Source of the DNA: Rhizobiaceae bacterium
GTDB lineage: Bacteria; Pseudomonadota; Alphaproteobacteria; Rhizobiales; Rhizobiaceae
Assembly: GCA_905339215.1 (NCBI GenBank)
Contig: CAJPFN010000017.1
Span: 55,997-119,996 of the forward strand
Direction of reading: 5' to 3'
DNA length: 64,000 bases
Part shown: positions 62,377-64,000 of the stretch, piece after piece
Layout: each line of letters starts with the position of its first letter
Numbering within the stretch: the first letter of the stretch is position 1
Notes under the pieces: generated by a model
What the model was told of the DNA's origin: nothing
The model's input: the letters and a program-made list of their open reading frames with translations, nothing else
The model's database searches: none
Translations under genes and position numbers: made by a program

Positions 62377-62766
62377 TCAGTAGTCGTCGCTCTTTTCCGG
62401 CGGAACGAGCCCTTCGATACCGGCGAGCAGATCCTCCTCGCTCATACGATCGAAGGTCACGGTGTCCTCCTCGCGGTCGGTGTCGGCAGATGCGGCCTGG
62501 TCGACCAGTTCGTGCGCCTCGGCCTCGGGCTCGTCGACCTCGACGTGCTTCTGCAGCGAGTGGATCAGATCCTCCTTGAGATCGCCGGGCGACAGTGTCT
62601 CGTCGGCGATCTCGCGCAGCGCAACGACCGGGTTCTTGTCGTTGTCGCGGTCGATTGTGATCGGCGCGCCCTGGGAGATCTGGCGGGCGCGATGCCCGGC
62701 GAGAAGAACCAGCTCGAAGCGGTTCTCGACCTTGTCGATGCAGTCTTCAACGGTGACGCGGGCCAT
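62377..62766 (-). CDS. rpoZ: RNA polymerase omega subunit
   Basis: Omega (129 residues) helps assemble beta-prime into RNA polymerase and forms part of the ppGpp site 1. [20 protein letters not shown], then [15 protein letters not shown] and [19 protein letters not shown] are the usual conserved stretches. A long acidic tail (rich in D and E) extends beyond the core, as in Rhizobiales. It lies 109 bases upstream of rsh, the classic rpoZ-spoT arrangement, and has a good promoter. Confidence 0.96.
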   Translation of the reverse strand: MARVTVEDCIDKVENRFELVLLAGHRARQISQGAPITIDRDNDKNPVVALREIADETLSPGDLKEDLIHSLQKHVEVDEPEAEAHELVDQAASADTDREEDTVTFDRMSEEDLLAGIEGLVPPEKSDDY

Positions 62767-62810
62767 CGAATGCCCCTTTCATGCTCTCAATTGGCTGGAA
62801 TGTTGCGGGT

Positions 62811-62839
62811 CCATAGCGCGAACGCCCCCGAAAGACAAG
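62811..62839 (-). promoter_or_regulatory. rpoZ promoter (sigma-70 type)
   Basis: On the minus strand CTTGTC (62834-62839), 17 bases, then CTATGG (62811-62816), close to the alphaproteobacterial CTTGAC-N17-CTATAT pattern. The start would lie about 40 bases before the rpoZ ATG, after which AAAGGGG serves as ribosome binding site. Confidence 0.55.
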
Positions 62840-62944
62840 TAATTGTCAGCGCTCCTCCCGAGTTCCCGGCCGTGGCCGCCGGAGACTGTCGTGTCGACGC
62901 ACGTCGTCACCTATTATATGAAATCGGAATTCGCGGAGAATCGA

Positions 62945-63583
62945 ATGCTGGACGAGAGTCGAACGGAATTCATGCTGCGTTGGCATCTTTACCGGCGCTG
63001 GAGGATCCCCCAGCGCCGCGAAAGGCGGGCAGAGTACGACTTTTACAAAATGCTCGATTCCATACCCGCCGGCACCTTTTTAGACCTTGGCGCGAATGTC
63101 GGGAAGATCACCGCCAAGGCCCTCGAGTATGGCCATGATGTCGTGGCCTTCGAACCTGATCCGCTAGCGCTCGCCGAATTGCGTCAGCGTTTCGGTTCGG
63201 ACCCGAGAGTCCAGATTGTCCCGAAAGCCGTCGGGGCCAGGGCGGGGACCGCGACTTTTTACCGTGGCGACAACGACTATACCGAGGCGTCCTCGCTTCT
63301 GAAGAACGCCTACAACAGTGCCGGCATTCCGATCGAAGTCGAGGTTGTCAACATCGTCGATTTCATTCGCGATTTCCAAGGGACCATAGCCGCCATAAAA
63401 ATGGACATCGAGGGCGCCGAGGCCGAGTGCCTGGAGGCGATTCTTGACAACGGTTTACACAAGAATGTCGGCCACATCCTCGTCGAGACGCATGAGCGCT
63501 TCTCCACGGAGCTTGCTGAGCGCATCGGGCAACTCAGACGAAGGACCAAAGGGATCCCCAACATCAATCTGGATTGGATCTGA
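62945..63583 (+). CDS. FkbM family methyltransferase
   Basis: A 212-residue SAM-dependent methyltransferase: motif I FLDLGANVGKITAKALEYG near residue 46, the acidic loop VVAFEPDPLALAEL, and IAAIKMDIEGAEAECLEAIL, all standard for FkbM. Such enzymes methylate hydroxyl groups of glycans and natural products. GGAG six bases before the ATG at 62945 decides the start; ATG 62918 and GTG 62891 are in frame but lack sites. The DNA is noticeably less GC-rich than rpoZ-rsh, and an IS630 end lies downstream, so acquisition by transfer is likely. Confidence 0.85.
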   Translation: MLDESRTEFMLRWHLYRRWRIPQRRERRAEYDFYKMLDSIPAGTFLDLGANVGKITAKALEYGHDVVAFEPDPLALAELRQRFGSDPRVQIVPKAVGARAGTATFYRGDNDYTEASSLLKNAYNSAGIPIEVEVVNIVDFIRDFQGTIAAIKMDIEGAEAECLEAILDNGLHKNVGHILVETHERFSTELAERIGQLRRRTKGIPNINLDWI

Positions 63584-63876
63584 TCGAGGTTCGAAAGCTG
63601 AATGACTTTGACGGCGGCGCTGGCGGTCTTACCTTCAGTTCTGGTCATGGTGGCGTTCCTTCGCCGGAATCGGTGACGTTGACCATCACCAGCCTGCCAT
63701 GACCGCCCCTCTCAGCGAATTTGCAGAACTCTCAGCACACTAACCAGCCGGGATGGCTGGACCGACCAGAAGGGACTTGCGGGCCTTGTACTTGCGGTAC
63801 CTCTTCGATCACATTTCGTTGCACGAAACGGCCAACTCTTGGAATGCCCCCATTCCGGCGCTAGAGCAGATTCGAC
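63584..63876. other. Non-coding tract with a possible gene-start remnant (minus strand)
   Basis: No intact gene is seen. On the minus strand, from 63648, MTRTEGKTASAAVKVIQL follows an AAGGA site and resembles the first 18 residues of DUF3489-type proteins, then diverges near 63594. It looks like a truncated gene. The rest, up to the transposase end at 63877, shows nothing recognised. Confidence 0.35.
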
Positions 63877-64000
63877 TTACTCCGGGTCATAGCCGGCGGC
63901 CTCGAAATAGTGCCGGCATTCGTCTGGCGTGAACGCTGACAGGCATTCAGCTACAACCGACCAGAGTTCGTCGACGGTTCTGGCGGCGGCCTTCCTGAGC
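63877..64000 (-). mobile_element. IS630-family transposase, C-terminal end (cut by window edge)
   Basis: On the minus strand about 40 codons (KAAARTVDELWSVVAECLSA, then FTPDECRHYFEAAGYDPE and stop at 63877) match the end of IS630-type DDE transposases, whose usual last residues are CANYFxNAGY. The rest lies past the window, so intactness cannot be judged. No terminal inverted repeat was seen on the near side. Confidence 0.75.

Noticed and set aside
63740..63919. 59-codon plus-strand ORF near the right edge
   Set aside because: It overlaps the IS630 transposase end in antisense and has no ribosome binding site or similarity.

Overview
The window is GC-rich (about two-thirds G+C by eye), densely coded and reads as the chromosome of an alphaproteobacterium of the order Hyphomicrobiales (Rhizobiales), probably near Mesorhizobium/Phyllobacteriaceae. 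The gene content (radA-cvpA-purF, pssA-psd, a TIGR02301 protein, the rpoZ/rsh-pyrE-acpS-lepB-rnc-era run, recO), CtrA-type TTAA-N7-TTAAC boxes, an EcfG-type GGAAC-N16-CGTT promoter and many small Rhizobiales-type proteins all agree. This placement comes from recalled families and gene order, not from a search.

Layout. 1-9.1 kb (mostly +): radA end, cvpA-like, purF, a guanidinium-exporter gene (-) with a riboswitch-like hairpin, an SDR, a DMT permease, a candidate stress-induced sRNA with its own terminator, an AI-2E-family permease and an acyltransferase/acyl-ACP synthetase fusion. 9.1-15 kb (-): pssA-psd, arsR with an Atm1-type ABC exporter, and a very large LysM protein. 15-25 kb: LOG protein, GST, rarD, a YfeY-like protein, then a tightly coupled minus-strand run (VOC, two GFA proteins, pip, a 40-aa membrane peptide, cimA), a DUF559 remnant between 46-bp inverted repeats, and a long, possibly mosaic cysS. 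25-34.7 kb: YedK, Nudix, TIGR02301, a CtrA-box array before a small conserved gene, dihydroorotase, YgfZ, HD hydrolase, RimK-like ligase with GNAT, and an ECF sigma/anti-sigma pair. 34.8-45.4 kb: MFS permease, a three-gene 2-oxoacid:ferredoxin oxidoreductase operon, and two LysR-controlled divergent modules. 45.4-50 kb: DUF2339 protein and hypothetical-recO-thioesterase. 50-56.4 kb is accessory: IS3 remnant, modE and modABC with a recognisable operator, and a chain of small proteins ending in a transglutaminase. 56.4-62.8 kb: era-rnc-lepB-acpS-pyrE-rsh and rpoZ, all minus. The right edge holds an FkbM methyltransferase of lower GC and an IS630-type transposase end.

The regulatory DNA is the most interesting part: an EcfG-type promoter driving a short RNA with a C-rich loop and intrinsic terminator (5344-5456); an ACGA-loop hairpin before gdx; a 16-bp perfect palindrome covering the arsR start codon; phased CtrA boxes; a ModE-like operator over the modA -10; and a self-type promoter before the ECF sigma gene. 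No tRNA, rRNA or CRISPR array was seen.
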